Part shown: positions 1-8,309 of the stretch, in pieces | How positions within the stretch are numbered: position 1 is the first letter of the stretch | How the letters are laid out: each line of letters starts with the position of its first letter | NCBI GenBank assembly: GCA_910822395.1 | Contig: OU365335.1 | Span: forward strand, 1,984,001-2,048,000 | Source of the DNA: Pseudoclavibacter triregionum | Lineage (GTDB): Bacteria; Actinomycetota; Actinomycetes; Actinomycetales; Microbacteriaceae | Length of the DNA stretch: 64,000 nucleotides | Reading direction: 5' to 3' | Program-made: the position numbers and the translations under genes | Notes under the pieces: generated by a model | What the model saw: only the letters and a program-made list of their open reading frames with translations | Told to the model about the DNA's origin: nothing | The model's database searches: none

Positions 1-95
1 CGGCCACGACCGACGCGGGCGAGCCGTGGCCAGAGCGTCCCCGCGTCGAGGCGGCCATGCGCGCCGCCCTCGCCGCCGCCGAGCATCGTGAATAG
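1..95 (+). CDS. 3' end of an upstream gene (partial), possibly aroE
   Basis: An open frame runs in from the left edge (first full codon at 3) and stops at TAG 93-95. It shows the last 30 residues of a protein, ending in the alanine-rich helix VEAAMRAALAAAEHRE. Shikimate dehydrogenases of related actinobacteria often end with a similar P-x-x-x-x-V-x-A-M-R pattern, and aroE commonly lies just before aroC. The identity is therefore plausible but rests on order and a weak tail resemblance only. Frame and codon use fit the neighbours. Confidence 0.45.
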   Translation, partial: ATTDAGEPWPERPRVEAAMRAALAAAEHRE

Positions 96-152
96 CCGGG
101 GCAGGCGCCTACCCGCGCGGGTCGCGCCCGCCGCCGTGGGAGAATGGCCGGC

Positions 153-1418
153 ATGCTCCGATGGCTCACCGCAGGCGAATCGCACGGCCCCGAACTCCTC
201 GCGATCCTCGAGGGCATGCCCGCCGGACTCCCCGTGAGCCCCGAGGACATCCGCGCCGACCTCCGCCGCCGCACCCTCGGCTACGGCCGCGGCGCCCGCA
301 TGAAGTTCGAGCAGGACGAGCTCACGCTCTCCGCCGGCATCCGCCACGGCCTCACGATCGGCAGCCCCATCGGCCTCCGCATCGGCAACGCCGAGTGGCC
401 CAAGTGGACCGAGGTCATGAGCCCGGAGCCCGTCGACGAGTCGGTCTTCGAGACCGGCCGCGGCGCCCGGCTCACGCGCCCCCGCCCGGGCCACGCCGAC
501 TTCGTCGGGATGCAGAAGTACGGCTTCGAGGAGGCCCGCCCCGCACTCGAGCGCGCCTCGGCCCGCGAGACGGCCGCCCGCGTCGCCCTCGGCGCCATCG
601 CGAAGCGCCTCCTCGCAGAGCTCGGCATCGAGACCGCGAGCCACACCGTCGCCATCGGCGACGTCCGCATCCCCGACGACGCGCCGGCCCCCTCGCTCGC
701 CGACGTCGAGCGCCTCGACGCCGACCCCGTTCGCATGACCGACCCCGCCACGAGCGCCCGCGCCGTCGAGCGGATCGACGAGGTCCGCAAGCTCGGCGAC
801 ACGATCGGCGGCGTCGTCGAGGTGTGCGTGCGCGGCCTGCCGCCCGGGCTCGGCTCGTACGTGCACTGGGACCGGCGCCTTGACGCGCGGCTCGCGGGCG
901 CCCTCATGGGCATCCAGGCCATCAAGGGCGTCGAGGTCGGCGACGGCTTCACGACGACCGCCCGCCTCGGCTCCCACGCCCACGACGAGCTCTTCTCCAC
1001 GGCGGACGGCGTCGCCCGCGCCTCCGACCGCGCCGGCGGCGTCGAGGGCGGCATGTCGACCGGCACGCTCCTCCGCGTGCGCGCCGGCATGAAGCCGATC
1101 GCGACCGTGCCGCGCGCCCTCGCGACCGTCGACCTCGCCACGGGCGCCGACGCGACCGCCCACCACCAGCGCAGCGACGTGTGCGCCGTGCCCGCCGCGG
1201 GCGTCGTCGCCGAGGCGATGGTCGCGCTCGTGCTCGCGGACGCCGTGCTCGAGAAGTTCGGCGGCGACTCGCTCGCCGAGACCCGCCGCAACCTCGAGGC
1301 CTACCTCGCGGCGATGCCCGAGCACCTCCGCTCGACGCCGGACTCGCGCGAGCCCGACCCCGAGCGCGCCCTCGACGAGGCCGCGCAGGGCGACGACCGG
1401 GAGCAGTGGCGCGTATGA
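153..1418 (+). CDS. aroC: Chorismate synthase
   Basis: Chorismate synthase (421 aa) converts 5-enolpyruvylshikimate-3-phosphate to chorismate, the last step of the shikimate pathway; the enzyme family needs reduced FMN. The N-terminal [14 protein letters not shown] signature, the [12 protein letters not shown] stretch and the [13 protein letters not shown] region are all present and full length. A C-terminal charged tail follows [10 protein letters not shown]. The start is taken at ATG 153 because a GAGAAT -10-like hexamer (140-145) lies 7 nt upstream, as in leaderless genes, and homologues begin with [13 protein letters not shown] 144 is an alternative that adds three residues. The stop overlaps the aroK start (ATGA). 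Confidence 0.96.
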   Translation: MLRWLTAGESHGPELLAILEGMPAGLPVSPEDIRADLRRRTLGYGRGARMKFEQDELTLSAGIRHGLTIGSPIGLRIGNAEWPKWTEVMSPEPVDESVFETGRGARLTRPRPGHADFVGMQKYGFEEARPALERASARETAARVALGAIAKRLLAELGIETASHTVAIGDVRIPDDAPAPSLADVERLDADPVRMTDPATSARAVERIDEVRKLGDTIGGVVEVCVRGLPPGLGSYVHWDRRLDARLAGALMGIQAIKGVEVGDGFTTTARLGSHAHDELFSTADGVARASDRAGGVEGGMSTGTLLRVRAGMKPIATVPRALATVDLATGADATAHHQRSDVCAVPAAGVVAEAMVALVLADAVLEKFGGDSLAETRRNLEAYLAAMPEHLRSTPDSREPDPERALDEAAQGDDREQWRV

Positions 1419-2056
1419 CCGTCGTCCTCATCGGGCCGCCCGCGGCCGGCAAGTCGCGGACGGGCCGCCGCCTCGCGCGCCTGCTCGACGCGAGCTTCGC
1501 CGACACCGACCGGCTCATCCAGGCCGAGCACGGGCCCATCCGCGACCTCTTCGCCGAGCGCGGCGAGGAGGCCTTCCGCGAGCTCGAGGCCGAGGCGGTC
1601 GCCCGCGCCGTCCGCGAGCGCGAGATCGTCTCGCTCGGCGGCGGCGCCGTCATGCACCCGTCGACGCAGGAGCTCCTCCTCGGCGAGGGCATCTGGGTCG
1701 TGCACCTCACCGTGCGCGCGGACGCCGTGGCCGAGCGGATCGCGAACGACAAGCGCCCGCTCATCCGCAGCGTCGACGACTGGCGCGCGCTCGTCGAGCG
1801 CCGCCGCCCGACCTACGAGCGCCTCGCTTCGCTCACCGTCGACACCTCGTTCCGCCCGATGCGGCACGTCGTCGACGAGATGCTCGAGGGCCTCGTGAAG
1901 GCCGGCGCCGTGACGCGCCCGGCCTCGCTCGACGAGCCCGACGCCGAGGAGCGCGAGGACGACGCCGACCTCGACCTCGAGCTCGAGGAGGAGGGCGCCG
2001 GCCAGGCGGCCCCCGCACAGCAGACCATCCCCGAGCCCCACGAGGAGCGCCAGTGA
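1415..2056 (+). CDS. aroK: Shikimate kinase with acidic C-terminal extension
   Basis: Shikimate kinase (213 aa) phosphorylates shikimate using ATP. The Walker A loop GPPAAGKS is at the N terminus, followed by the DTDRLI shikimate-binding segment, the RELE region and the SLGGGAV glycine motif. The kinase fold ends near residue 165, the usual family length. About 49 more residues follow, rich in Asp/Glu (for example [12 protein letters not shown]), and look disordered. The ATG overlaps the aroC stop and the TGA overlaps the aroB GTG, so aroC-aroK-aroB are probably translationally coupled. The tail's role is unknown. Confidence 0.95.
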   Translation: MTVVLIGPPAAGKSRTGRRLARLLDASFADTDRLIQAEHGPIRDLFAERGEEAFRELEAEAVARAVREREIVSLGGGAVMHPSTQELLLGEGIWVVHLTVRADAVAERIANDKRPLIRSVDDWRALVERRRPTYERLASLTVDTSFRPMRHVVDEMLEGLVKAGAVTRPASLDEPDAEEREDDADLDLELEEEGAGQAAPAQQTIPEPHEERQ

Positions 2057-3240
2057 TCCAGCCCGCCGATGCCGAGCCGACCGACGCCGAGCAGACGAGC
2101 GCCGAGCCGACCGCGCCCGAGGCGTCCTCCGCCCTCGCGGAGGCCACCCGCATCGAGGTGGCCGGCCCCCACGGCGACATCCTCGTCGGCCGCGGCCTCA
2201 TCGCGGGCCTCGACGAGGTGCTCCCGACGCTCCTCGGCGACACGGCGCGCCAGCTGCTCATCATCCACGCCCCCTCGCTCGCGCAGGTCGCCGAGCAGCT
2301 GCGCCAGTCGCTCTCCGGGCTCTTCGACCGCGTGCTCCTCGCCGAGGTGCCGGACGCCGAGGACGCGAAGCGCGTCGAGGTCGCGGCCTTCTGCTGGAAG
2401 GTGCTCGGGCAGGCCGACTTCACCCGCTCCGACGCGATCCTCGGCCTCGGCGGCGGCGCGACGACCGACCTCGCCGGCTGGGTCGCCGCGACCTGGCTGC
2501 GCGGCGTGCGCGTCGTGCAGGTGCCGACGACCGTGCTCGGGATGGCCGACGCCGCGGTCGGCGGCAAGACCGGCATCAACACCGCCGAGGGCAAGAACCT
2601 CGTGGGCTCGTTCCACCCGCCCGCCGGCGTCGTCTGCGATCTCGACGTGCTCGAGTCGCTGCCGCGCAACGAGCTCGTCGCCGGCTTCGCCGAGGTCGTG
2701 AAGGCGGGCTTCATCGCGGAGCCCGAGATCCTCGACATCGTCGAGGCCGACCCGGAGCGCGCCATCGACCCGACGTCCGACGAGCTGCGCCGCTGCCTCG
2801 AGCTCGCGATCCGCGTGAAGGCGCGCGTCGTGGGGGAGGACCTCACCGAGCAGGGCCTGCGCGAGATCCTCAACTACGGCCACACGCTCGGCCACGCGAT
2901 CGAGCACGCCGAGCGCTACCAGTGGCGCCACGGCGCCGCCGTCTCGATCGGGATGGTCTTCGCCGCCGAGCTCGCCCGCATGTCCGGCCGCCTCGACGAC
3001 GCGACCGCCGACCGCCACCGCGCGATCCTCGAGACGCTCAGGCTGCCGACTTCGTACCCCGCGAACCGGTGGAAGACGCTCCTCGCGACGATGCGCCGCG
3101 ACAAGAAGGCGCGCGGCGCGATGCTCCGCTTCGTCGTGCTCGACGGGCTCGCGAAGCCGACGATCATGCAGGCGCCGGACGAGTCGCTGCTCTTCGCCGC
3201 CTACCAGGAGCTCGGCGGCGAGCGCGAGCCGAGCGCCTAG
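2053..3240 (+). CDS. aroB: 3-dehydroquinate synthase
   Basis: 3-dehydroquinate synthase (395 aa) turns DAHP into 3-dehydroquinate, using NAD and a divalent metal. Visible landmarks are the glycine-rich GLGGGATTDLAG nucleotide-binding motif, the VPTTVLGMADAAVGGKTGIN segment and the metal-ligand helix NYGHTLGHAIEH. The first 30 or so residues form a Pro/Ala/Glu/Thr-rich extension. It is encoded partly by a direct repeat (GCCGAGCCGACCG at 2071-2083 and 2101-2113) and has no counterpart in the catalytic core. The GTG start overlaps the aroK stop. The gene order aroC-aroK-aroB is typical of actinobacteria. Confidence 0.96.
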   Translation: MIQPADAEPTDAEQTSAEPTAPEASSALAEATRIEVAGPHGDILVGRGLIAGLDEVLPTLLGDTARQLLIIHAPSLAQVAEQLRQSLSGLFDRVLLAEVPDAEDAKRVEVAAFCWKVLGQADFTRSDAILGLGGGATTDLAGWVAATWLRGVRVVQVPTTVLGMADAAVGGKTGINTAEGKNLVGSFHPPAGVVCDLDVLESLPRNELVAGFAEVVKAGFIAEPEILDIVEADPERAIDPTSDELRRCLELAIRVKARVVGEDLTEQGLREILNYGHTLGHAIEHAERYQWRHGAAVSIGMVFAAELARMSGRLDDATADRHRAILETLRLPTSYPANRWKTLLATMRRDKKARGAMLRFVVLDGLAKPTIMQAPDESLLFAAYQELGGEREPSA

Positions 3241-3400
3241 GGCCGCGACCCGGCCGCGGGACTGCTCCGCGCGACACCTCCGCAAGATTTCTCCGACGGA
3301 TCGGGAACATCCGCCGGACGGCGCGCATCGAATCGTCGAGAGGGCGGCGCGGACCCCCCTCGGCCGCCGGACGGCCACCCGCGCGCCCCGAGGAGACCGC

Positions 3401-4288
3401 ATGGCAGAGGAGACCGCGCGCCCCGGACGCGACGAGGAGCGCGCCCGCGAGGACGAGCGCCCGCAGGACGTGGAGCGTGCCGCGCAGGATCGCGACGAGC
3501 AGCACGGCGCCGAGCAGCATGACGGTGCCGAGCAGGAGCAGCCGGAGGCCCGCGAGGAGCGCGCCGAGCTCGATCGCGCCGTCGCGGACGACGTCCCCCT
3601 CGAGATCCTCGATCCCGTCGCGCCCGAGGTCTACGCCGACCCCGCGCCGGACTTCCCGCGCAGCACGCCCACCGTCCCCGTGAGGCGCGCCGACCCGAAC
3701 CCCTGGGCCGCCCACCGGTTCGCGCCGCGCATCCAGTCGGCGCCCGTGCCCGGCCCGGGGGCGGGGCCCGTCCGCCCGGCCCGCCCGTTCCCGCCGGCGG
3801 GCCCAGGCGCCCGACGGCCCGCGCCGCGCCCGCTGCGCGGGCCGACGCCTCGGCGATCCGCCGCGCCCGGCTGGGGCATGCCCGCCGCGCCCCTCGGCCC
3901 GTCCGGCCCGCGCGGGCCTCGCTACGGCTCCGGGCTCCCGCCCGCCGGCCCGGCTCCCCGGCCGCCCCGCGGCCAGCGTCCGCCGCAGCGCCCCGTGCCC
4001 ATGCGCCAGACCGCGCCGGCCCGCCTGCGCCCGCGCCGGACGAACCCGCTGTCGATCGTCGCGCTCGCGCTCGCCGTCTCTGGCCTGCCCGCGGCGGGCG
4101 CCATCCTCGGCCACGTCGCCCTCGGAGAGGTCGAGCGCTCGCGCGGCCGCGAGGACGGGCGCGAGATGGCCCTCGGCGCGATCTGGGCCGGATGGTCGCT
4201 CACCGGCCTCATGCTCGCCGTCGGCCTCATGGCGATGGCGCTCATGCCCATGTGGTGGATGGCGATGCTCTTCGCCTTCGCCGCCTAG
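3401..4288 (+). CDS. Proline-rich DUF4190 membrane protein
   Basis: This 295-residue protein has three parts: an acidic and glutamine-rich N terminus (about residues 1-65), a long Pro/Arg/Ala-rich linker (about 85-215), and a C-terminal DUF4190 domain. The DUF4190 domain has two predicted membrane segments around the GHVALGEVERS loop. The start is preceded by GAGGAG. The domain matches that of the protein at 5050-5514, so the two are probably paralogues flanking aroQ. DUF4190 proteins have no established function. A role in the shikimate pathway is not implied, because this position may simply be local gene order. The linker would be expected to be disordered on the cytoplasmic side. Confidence 0.75.
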   Translation: MAEETARPGRDEERAREDERPQDVERAAQDRDEQHGAEQHDGAEQEQPEAREERAELDRAVADDVPLEILDPVAPEVYADPAPDFPRSTPTVPVRRADPNPWAAHRFAPRIQSAPVPGPGAGPVRPARPFPPAGPGARRPAPRPLRGPTPRRSAAPGWGMPAAPLGPSGPRGPRYGSGLPPAGPAPRPPRGQRPPQRPVPMRQTAPARLRPRRTNPLSIVALALAVSGLPAAGAILGHVALGEVERSRGREDGREMALGAIWAGWSLTGLMLAVGLMAMALMPMWWMAMLFAFAA

Positions 4289-4330
4289 ATTGGGGAGTCC
4301 GCGACCGAGCGGCGGGGCGCTCTCCGCGGC

Positions 4331-4336
4331 TACCCT
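4331..4336 (+). promoter_or_regulatory. -10 box of leaderless aroQ
   Basis: TACCCT ends 6 nt before the aroQ ATG (4343), and there is no Shine-Dalgarno sequence in between. This is the spacing of a leaderless actinobacterial promoter. No convincing -35 is seen. Confidence 0.5.
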
Positions 4337-4342
4337 CGGGGC

Positions 4343-4795
4343 ATGCGCATCCTCGTCCTCAACGGCCCGAACCTCAATCGCCTCGGCACCCGCGAGCCGT
4401 CGATCTACGGCGCCGACACGCAGGAGTCGATTCTCGAGCGGCTCCGGGCCGCCGGCCCCGGCCACAAGTTCGAGCTCGCGCAGTCGAACCACGAGGGCGA
4501 GCTCATCGACCGCCTCCACCGCGCCGCCGACGAGGGCACGCCCGTCCTCCTCAACCCGGGCGGCTTCACGCACACCTCGGTCGCCCTCCGCGACGCCGTC
4601 GCGATCGTCGTCGAGGCGGGCGTCCCCGTCGTCGAGCTCCACCTCTCCAACCCGCACGCCCGCGAGCCGTTCCGCCACCGCAGCCTCGTCGCGGGCGTCG
4701 CCTCGGGCACGATCGCGGGCTTCGGCGCTGGCAGCTACCTCGCGGGCCTCGCCGCGATCGAGCACCTCGAGGCCAAGCGCGCCTCGGGACAGTAG
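4343..4795 (+). CDS. aroQ: Type II 3-dehydroquinate dehydratase
   Basis: This 150-residue type II dehydroquinase dehydrates 3-dehydroquinate to 3-dehydroshikimate. It has the N-terminal LVLNGPNLNRLGTREPSIYG segment with the catalytic Arg and Tyr region, the QSNHEGELIDRLH motif, the LLNPGGFTHTS loop, and the HLSNPHAREPFRHRS substrate-binding stretch. The length matches the dodecameric family. It stands apart from aroCKB and appears to have its own leaderless promoter. Its stop codon lies inside the first unit of a tandem repeat (see 4786-4869). Confidence 0.97.
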   Translation: MRILVLNGPNLNRLGTREPSIYGADTQESILERLRAAGPGHKFELAQSNHEGELIDRLHRAADEGTPVLLNPGGFTHTSVALRDAVAIVVEAGVPVVELHLSNPHAREPFRHRSLVAGVASGTIAGFGAGSYLAGLAAIEHLEAKRASGQ

Positions 4796-4895
4796 CCGCG
4801 GGACAGTAGCCGCGGGACAGTAGCCGCGGGACAGTAGCCGCGGGAGAGTAGCCACAGGGGAATAGCCGCGGGAGGTCGCCGCGGGGAGCCGCCGC
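4786..4895. repeat. 14-bp tandem repeat spanning the aroQ stop
   Basis: Four exact copies of GGGACAGTAGCCGC lie at 4786-4841, followed by degenerating copies at 4842-4855, 4856-4869 and two shorter ones to about 4895. The aroQ stop TAG (4793-4795) is inside unit 1, and every intact unit repeats a TAG. The copies decay with distance from the gene. This fills much of the 254-bp gap before the next gene, in which I see no other feature. Confidence 0.9.
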
Positions 4896-5049
4896 TGCGC
4901 CGAGGATCCCGCCCGCACCCGGTCCCGCCATCCTCATCCTGAGGTCGGATCGCGATCCCGCCATGGGCGGTCGAGCCGGGGCGCCACACCCGGCACCATG
5001 GTGCACGCGCGGCGAGCGCCGCGCCGACGATCCTCCCCGGGAGCACGAG

Positions 5050-5514
5050 ATGAGCACGAGCTACGCGCCCTACGACGGCCACCACGACGCCGACCCCTAC
5101 GCGTCAGCCGACCCCTACGCCGCGACCGACGCGTACGCCCCCGCCGAGCCGCAGCACGCCCCGGCCCCCGCCCCGGCCCCCGCCGCGGTCATGCCGTACG
5201 CGCCGCCCGTCGCCCCGCCGTACGCCGCGAACCCCTACGCCGCCGCGGCCGCGCAGCAGGGCTCGACGAACTCGCTCGCGATCGTCGCGATGATCCTCTC
5301 GCTCCTCGGCATGGGCCTCATCGGCGCCATCCTCGGCCACGTCGCCCTCGGGCAAATCTCCGGCACGGCCGACAAGTCCGGCCGCACGATGGCGCTCGTC
5401 GCGATCTGGGTCGGCTGGATCTCCGTGGCGCTCGGCGCCATCGCCCTGATCCTGAGCTTCGTCATGCCGGTCTTCTTCCTCGCGATGTTCGGCGTGGCCG
5501 CGAGCTCGTACTAG
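5050..5514 (+). CDS. DUF4190 membrane protein with Tyr/Pro-rich N terminus
   Basis: A 154-residue protein. About the first 70 residues are low-complexity, with repeated PYA, DPYA and APAP motifs. The C-terminal DUF4190 domain has two hydrophobic helices around [10 protein letters not shown], matching the paralogue at 3401-4288. ATG 5050 is preferred to the in-frame ATG 4963 because GGGAG lies 7 nt upstream and the low-complexity tail starts there. The domain has no known function; tyrosine- and proline-rich tails of this kind are common in small actinobacterial membrane proteins. It is likely monocistronic. Confidence 0.75.
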   Translation: MSTSYAPYDGHHDADPYASADPYAATDAYAPAEPQHAPAPAPAPAAVMPYAPPVAPPYAANPYAAAAAQQGSTNSLAIVAMILSLLGMGLIGAILGHVALGQISGTADKSGRTMALVAIWVGWISVALGAIALILSFVMPVFFLAMFGVAASSY

Positions 5515-5583
5515 CGCGGCTCCGGACGCCGCCGCGATCCGACCCGCCCCGGGCATCCGGGTCGCCCGCCCGACGCGACCCGA

Positions 5584-5589
5584 TAGGAT
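5584..5589 (+). promoter_or_regulatory. -10 box upstream of efp-nusB
   Basis: TAGGAT lies about 70 nt before the efp start, and GAAGAGGGG just upstream of the ATG is a usable ribosome binding site. The -35 is weak (GTCGCC, 17-bp spacing). Confidence 0.4.
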
Positions 5590-5656
5590 CGTCAGTCGGG
5601 CTCGCGCCGAGCGGGCCGCACCGACCGCGAACGCGCAACGAAGAGGGGTATCCCGG

Positions 5657-6217
5657 ATGGCAACGACCGCCGACATCAAGAACGGCCTCGTCATGATCAT
5701 GGACGGCCAGCTCTGGCAGGTCATCGAGTTCCAGCACGTCAAGCCCGGCAAGGGCGGCGCCTTCGTCCGCACGAAGCTCAAGAACGTCGTCCTCGGCAAG
5801 ACCGTCGACCGCACCTTCAACGCCGGCTCGAAGATCGAGACCGCGACCGTCGACCGCCGCGACTACCAGTACCTCTACAAGGACGGCGACTCCTTCGTCT
5901 TCATGGACAAGGACGACTTCGACCAGCTCACCGTCTCCGAGAAGATCGTCGGCGACGCGGAGAAGTACATGCTCGAGCAGCAGGACGTGCAGATCGCCCT
6001 CCACGACGGCGAGCCCCTCTACATCGAGCTCCCCGCCTCGGTCGAGCTCGAGATCACGTACACCGAGCCGGGCCTCCAGGGCGACCGCTCGAACGCCGGC
6101 ACGAAGCCCGCGACGGTCGAGACCGGCGCCGAGATCCAGGTGCCGCTCTTCATCGAGCAGGGCACCCGCATCAAGGTGGACACCCGCACGGGCGACTACC
6201 TCGGCCGCGTGAACTAG
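5657..6217 (+). CDS. efp: Elongation factor P
   Basis: EF-P (186 aa) binds between the P and E sites of the ribosome and relieves stalling at polyproline stretches. The three-domain architecture is complete: an N-terminal KOW-like domain with the tip loop [12 protein letters not shown], and two OB folds ending in TGDYLGRVN. The tip lysine is at the usual position. The bacterial K-modifying enzymes (EpmA/EpmB) are not seen nearby. efp and nusB are 6 bp apart and probably cotranscribed; the pair next to aro and pyr genes is a common actinobacterial order. Confidence 0.97.
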   Translation: MATTADIKNGLVMIMDGQLWQVIEFQHVKPGKGGAFVRTKLKNVVLGKTVDRTFNAGSKIETATVDRRDYQYLYKDGDSFVFMDKDDFDQLTVSEKIVGDAEKYMLEQQDVQIALHDGEPLYIELPASVELEITYTEPGLQGDRSNAGTKPATVETGAEIQVPLFIEQGTRIKVDTRTGDYLGRVN

Positions 6218-6223
6218 GGCCGA

Positions 6224-6631
6224 GTGGGAGCCCGCACGAAGGCGCGCAAGCGCGCCATGGACATGCTCTTCGCGGCGGACATCCGCGGCCAGGAGCCGTC
6301 CGAGATCCTCGCTGCCGAGGCGGCGCGCGTCGAGCGCGAGCCCGACCGCCGCGAGAGCTGGGAGTACGCCCGCGAGATCGTCCTCGGCGTCATCGAGCAC
6401 CGCCCCGAGATCGACGAGGAGCTCTCCTCGACGTCCCGCGGCTGGACGCTCGAGCGCATGCCCGCCGTCGACCGCGCCATCCTGCGGATCGCCGTGTGGG
6501 AGCTGCGCCACAACGACGAGGTCCCCGCGGCCGTCGCCATCGACGAGGCCGTGGAGGCCGCGAAGGCGTACTCGACCGAGGACTCGGCGAAGTTCGTCCA
6601 CGGCGTCCTCGGGCGCCTCAGCGACCGCTGA
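6224..6631 (+). CDS. nusB: Transcription antitermination factor NusB
   Basis: NusB (135 aa) joins NusE and boxA RNA in the rRNA antitermination complex. It begins with the characteristic basic helix ARTKARKRAMDMLFAADIRG and ends with KFVHGVLGRLSDR, matching the all-helical NusB fold. The GTG start at 6224 lies 6 bp after the efp stop. A perfect hairpin follows 22 bp after the stop and separates this unit from the pyrimidine operon. Confidence 0.95.
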   Translation: MGARTKARKRAMDMLFAADIRGQEPSEILAAEAARVEREPDRRESWEYAREIVLGVIEHRPEIDEELSSTSRGWTLERMPAVDRAILRIAVWELRHNDEVPAAVAIDEAVEAAKAYSTEDSAKFVHGVLGRLSDR

Positions 6632-6653
6632 CGCGGCAGGAGCGATCATCCCC

Positions 6654-6685
6654 GACGAGGGCCCCGGCGTGCCGGGGCCCTCGTC
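6654..6685 (+). terminator. Hairpin terminator after nusB
   Basis: A perfect 15-bp inverted repeat (GACGAGGGCCCCGGC and its complement) is separated by 2 nt, with no clear T tract. This is typical for high-GC genomes. It ends the efp-nusB unit just before the pyr promoter. Confidence 0.8.
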
Positions 6686-6690
6686 CGCGC

Positions 6691-6696
6691 TAGGAT
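6691..6696 (+). promoter_or_regulatory. Probable -10 box of the pyr operon
   Basis: TAGGAT lies between the nusB terminator and the PyrR element. Transcription starting about 7 nt downstream would include the whole hairpin at 6711-6750. No good -35 is visible because the terminator occupies that position. Confidence 0.45.
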
Positions 6697-6710
6697 CGAA
6701 TCACCCCCTG

Positions 6711-6750
6711 ACCACCTTTAATGACCGTCCTGCGAGGCGGGGAAGGAGGT
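6711..6750 (+). promoter_or_regulatory. Candidate PyrR-binding RNA hairpin over the pyrR ribosome binding site
   Basis: The leader contains GTCCTGCGAGGCG (6727-6739), matching the PyrR binding-loop consensus (UCCNGNGAGGY). It folds as 6725-6729 paired with 6736-6740 (one T-G pair) around a CTGCGA hexaloop. Below an asymmetric purine-containing internal loop, 6711-6718 pairs with 6743-6750 with a single A-A mismatch. That lower stem contains the AAGGAGG ribosome binding site (6743-6749) of pyrR (GTG 6755). PyrR bound in the presence of UMP/UTP would therefore block translation, as reported for mycobacterial PyrR. The fold was deduced by eye. Confidence 0.75.
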
Positions 6751-6754
6751 CGAC

Positions 6755-7354
6755 GTGAGCCGACGTGTCGTGCTCGACGACGACGAGATGGCGCGCGCCC
6801 TGACGCGCATGGCCCACCAGATCCTCGAGAGCGGCCGAGGCAGCGAGGAGCTCGTGCTCCTCGGCATCCCGACCCGCGGCGTCCCCCTCGCCGAGCGCCT
6901 CGCGGAGCAGCTGCGCCGCATCGAGGCCGCGAACGGCGTGGAGATCGACCCCGCCGAGATGACCGGCTCGCTCGACATCACGATGTTCCGCGACGATCTG
7001 CGCCGCGGCCGCGTGAAGATGCCGAGCCCGACGCGCATCCCGCCGCGCGGCGTCGACGGCCGCACGGTCGTCCTCGTCGACGACGTGCTCTCGACGGGCC
7101 GCACGATCCGCGCCGCCCTCGACGCCGTCTCGAGCGTCGGCCGTCCGCGGGCCGTGCGCCTCGCGGTCCTCGTCGACCGCGGCCACCGCGAGCTGCCGAT
7201 CCGCCCCGACTACGTCGGCAAGAACCTGCCCTCGGCGCGCTCGGAGCGCATCCACGTCGAGCTGCGGGAGATCGACGGCGCCGACCGCGTCGTCATCGCC
7301 TCGGGCGACGACGGCGACGAGAGCGGCTCTTCGAACACGACCCGGGAGGCCTGA
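6755..7354 (+). CDS. pyrR: Bifunctional pyr operon regulator / uracil phosphoribosyltransferase
   Basis: PyrR (199 aa) binds pyr mRNA in response to uridine nucleotides and also has uracil phosphoribosyltransferase activity. The PRPP-binding motif [18 protein letters not shown], the [14 protein letters not shown] segment and the DYVGKNLP flexible loop region are present. The start is GTG 6755 with an AAGGAGG site 5 nt upstream, itself inside the predicted PyrR hairpin. This suggests autoregulation. A short Asp/Glu/Ser tail is added at the C terminus. It heads the pyr operon. Confidence 0.96.
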   Translation: MSRRVVLDDDEMARALTRMAHQILESGRGSEELVLLGIPTRGVPLAERLAEQLRRIEAANGVEIDPAEMTGSLDITMFRDDLRRGRVKMPSPTRIPPRGVDGRTVVLVDDVLSTGRTIRAALDAVSSVGRPRAVRLAVLVDRGHRELPIRPDYVGKNLPSARSERIHVELREIDGADRVVIASGDDGDESGSSNTTREA

Positions 7355-7355
7355 C

Positions 7356-8309
7356 ATCCGCCACCTCATCAGCACCCGCGACCTCTCGCTCGACGAGGCG
7401 CTCGCCCTCCTCGACACCGCCGAGGACATGCACGACTCGCAGCAGCGCGAGGTGAAGAAGCTCCCGGCGCTGCGCGGCGTCACCGTCGTGAACCTCTTCT
7501 ACGAGGACTCGACCCGCACCCGCATCTCCTTCGAGGCCGCCGAGAAGCGCCTCTCGGCCGACGTCATCAACTTCTCCGCCAAGGGCTCGAGCGTCTCGAA
7601 GGGCGAGTCGCTCAAGGACACCGCGCAGACGCTCCGCGCGATCGGCGCCGACGCGGTCGTCATCCGCCACCCCTCCTCTGGCGCGCCGGAGCTGCTCGCG
7701 AGTCGCGGCTGGATCGACACGCCGATCCTCAACGCCGGCGACGGCACGCACGAGCACCCCACGCAGGCCCTTCTCGACGCGTTCACGCTCCGCCGCCGCC
7801 TCCACGGCGACGCCTCGCGCGGCAAGCGCCTCGACGGCGAGCACGTCGTCATCGTCGGCGACATCCTCCACTCCCGCGTCGCCCGCTCGAACGTGTGGCT
7901 GCTCACGACGCTCGGCGCCCGCGTCACGCTCGTCGCCCCGCCCACGCTCCTCCCCGTCGACACGAGCGCGTGGCCGGCCGAGGTCACCCACGACCTCGAC
8001 GCCGCGCTCGCCGACTCGCCGACGGCCGTCATGCTCCTGCGCATCCAGGCCGAGCGCATGAAGGCCGCCTACTTCCCCTCGACCCACGAGTACGCGCGCT
8101 TCTGGGGCCTCGGCGCCTCGCGCTTCCGCGCGCTGCCGGAGTCGACTCTCATCATGCATCCGGGCCCCATGAACCGCGGGCTCGAGATCTCGTCCGTGGC
8201 CGCCGACTCGCCCGCCTCCACGGTCCTCGAGCAGGTCGCGAACGGCGTCGCCGTCCGCATGGCCGCGCTCTACCTCCTCTGCGCGGGCGATCGGAAGGCA
8301 GACGCATGA
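7356..8309 (+). CDS. pyrB: Aspartate carbamoyltransferase catalytic subunit; no canonical start codon
   Basis: PyrB (about 317 aa) joins carbamoyl phosphate and aspartate in pyrimidine synthesis. The carbamoyl phosphate loop [13 protein letters not shown], the [16 protein letters not shown] segment and the [12 protein letters not shown] motif are present. The frame has no ATG, GTG or TTG before ATG 7428, yet the conserved family N terminus ([21 protein letters not shown]) is encoded upstream of it. That homology begins exactly at ATC 7356, 1 nt after the pyrR stop and 6 nt after GGGAGG. ATC 7356 is therefore taken as the probable start, with a single-base sequence error as the alternative. 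Starting at 7428 would remove 24 conserved residues. No pyrI regulatory subunit is seen. Confidence 0.9.
   Translation: MRHLISTRDLSLDEALALLDTAEDMHDSQQREVKKLPALRGVTVVNLFYEDSTRTRISFEAAEKRLSADVINFSAKGSSVSKGESLKDTAQTLRAIGADAVVIRHPSSGAPELLASRGWIDTPILNAGDGTHEHPTQALLDAFTLRRRLHGDASRGKRLDGEHVVIVGDILHSRVARSNVWLLTTLGARVTLVAPPTLLPVDTSAWPAEVTHDLDAALADSPTAVMLLRIQAERMKAAYFPSTHEYARFWGLGASRFRALPESTLIMHPGPMNRGLEISSVAADSPASTVLEQVANGVAVRMAALYLLCAGDRKADA

Noticed and set aside
4786-4895. CRISPR array
   Set aside because: The 14-bp units abut with no spacers, and no cas genes are nearby.
7428-7430. ATG 7428 as the true pyrB start
   Set aside because: It would remove the conserved first helix, and no ribosome binding site precedes it; GGGAGG fits ATC 7356 instead. 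It remains the fallback if AUC initiation is disproved.
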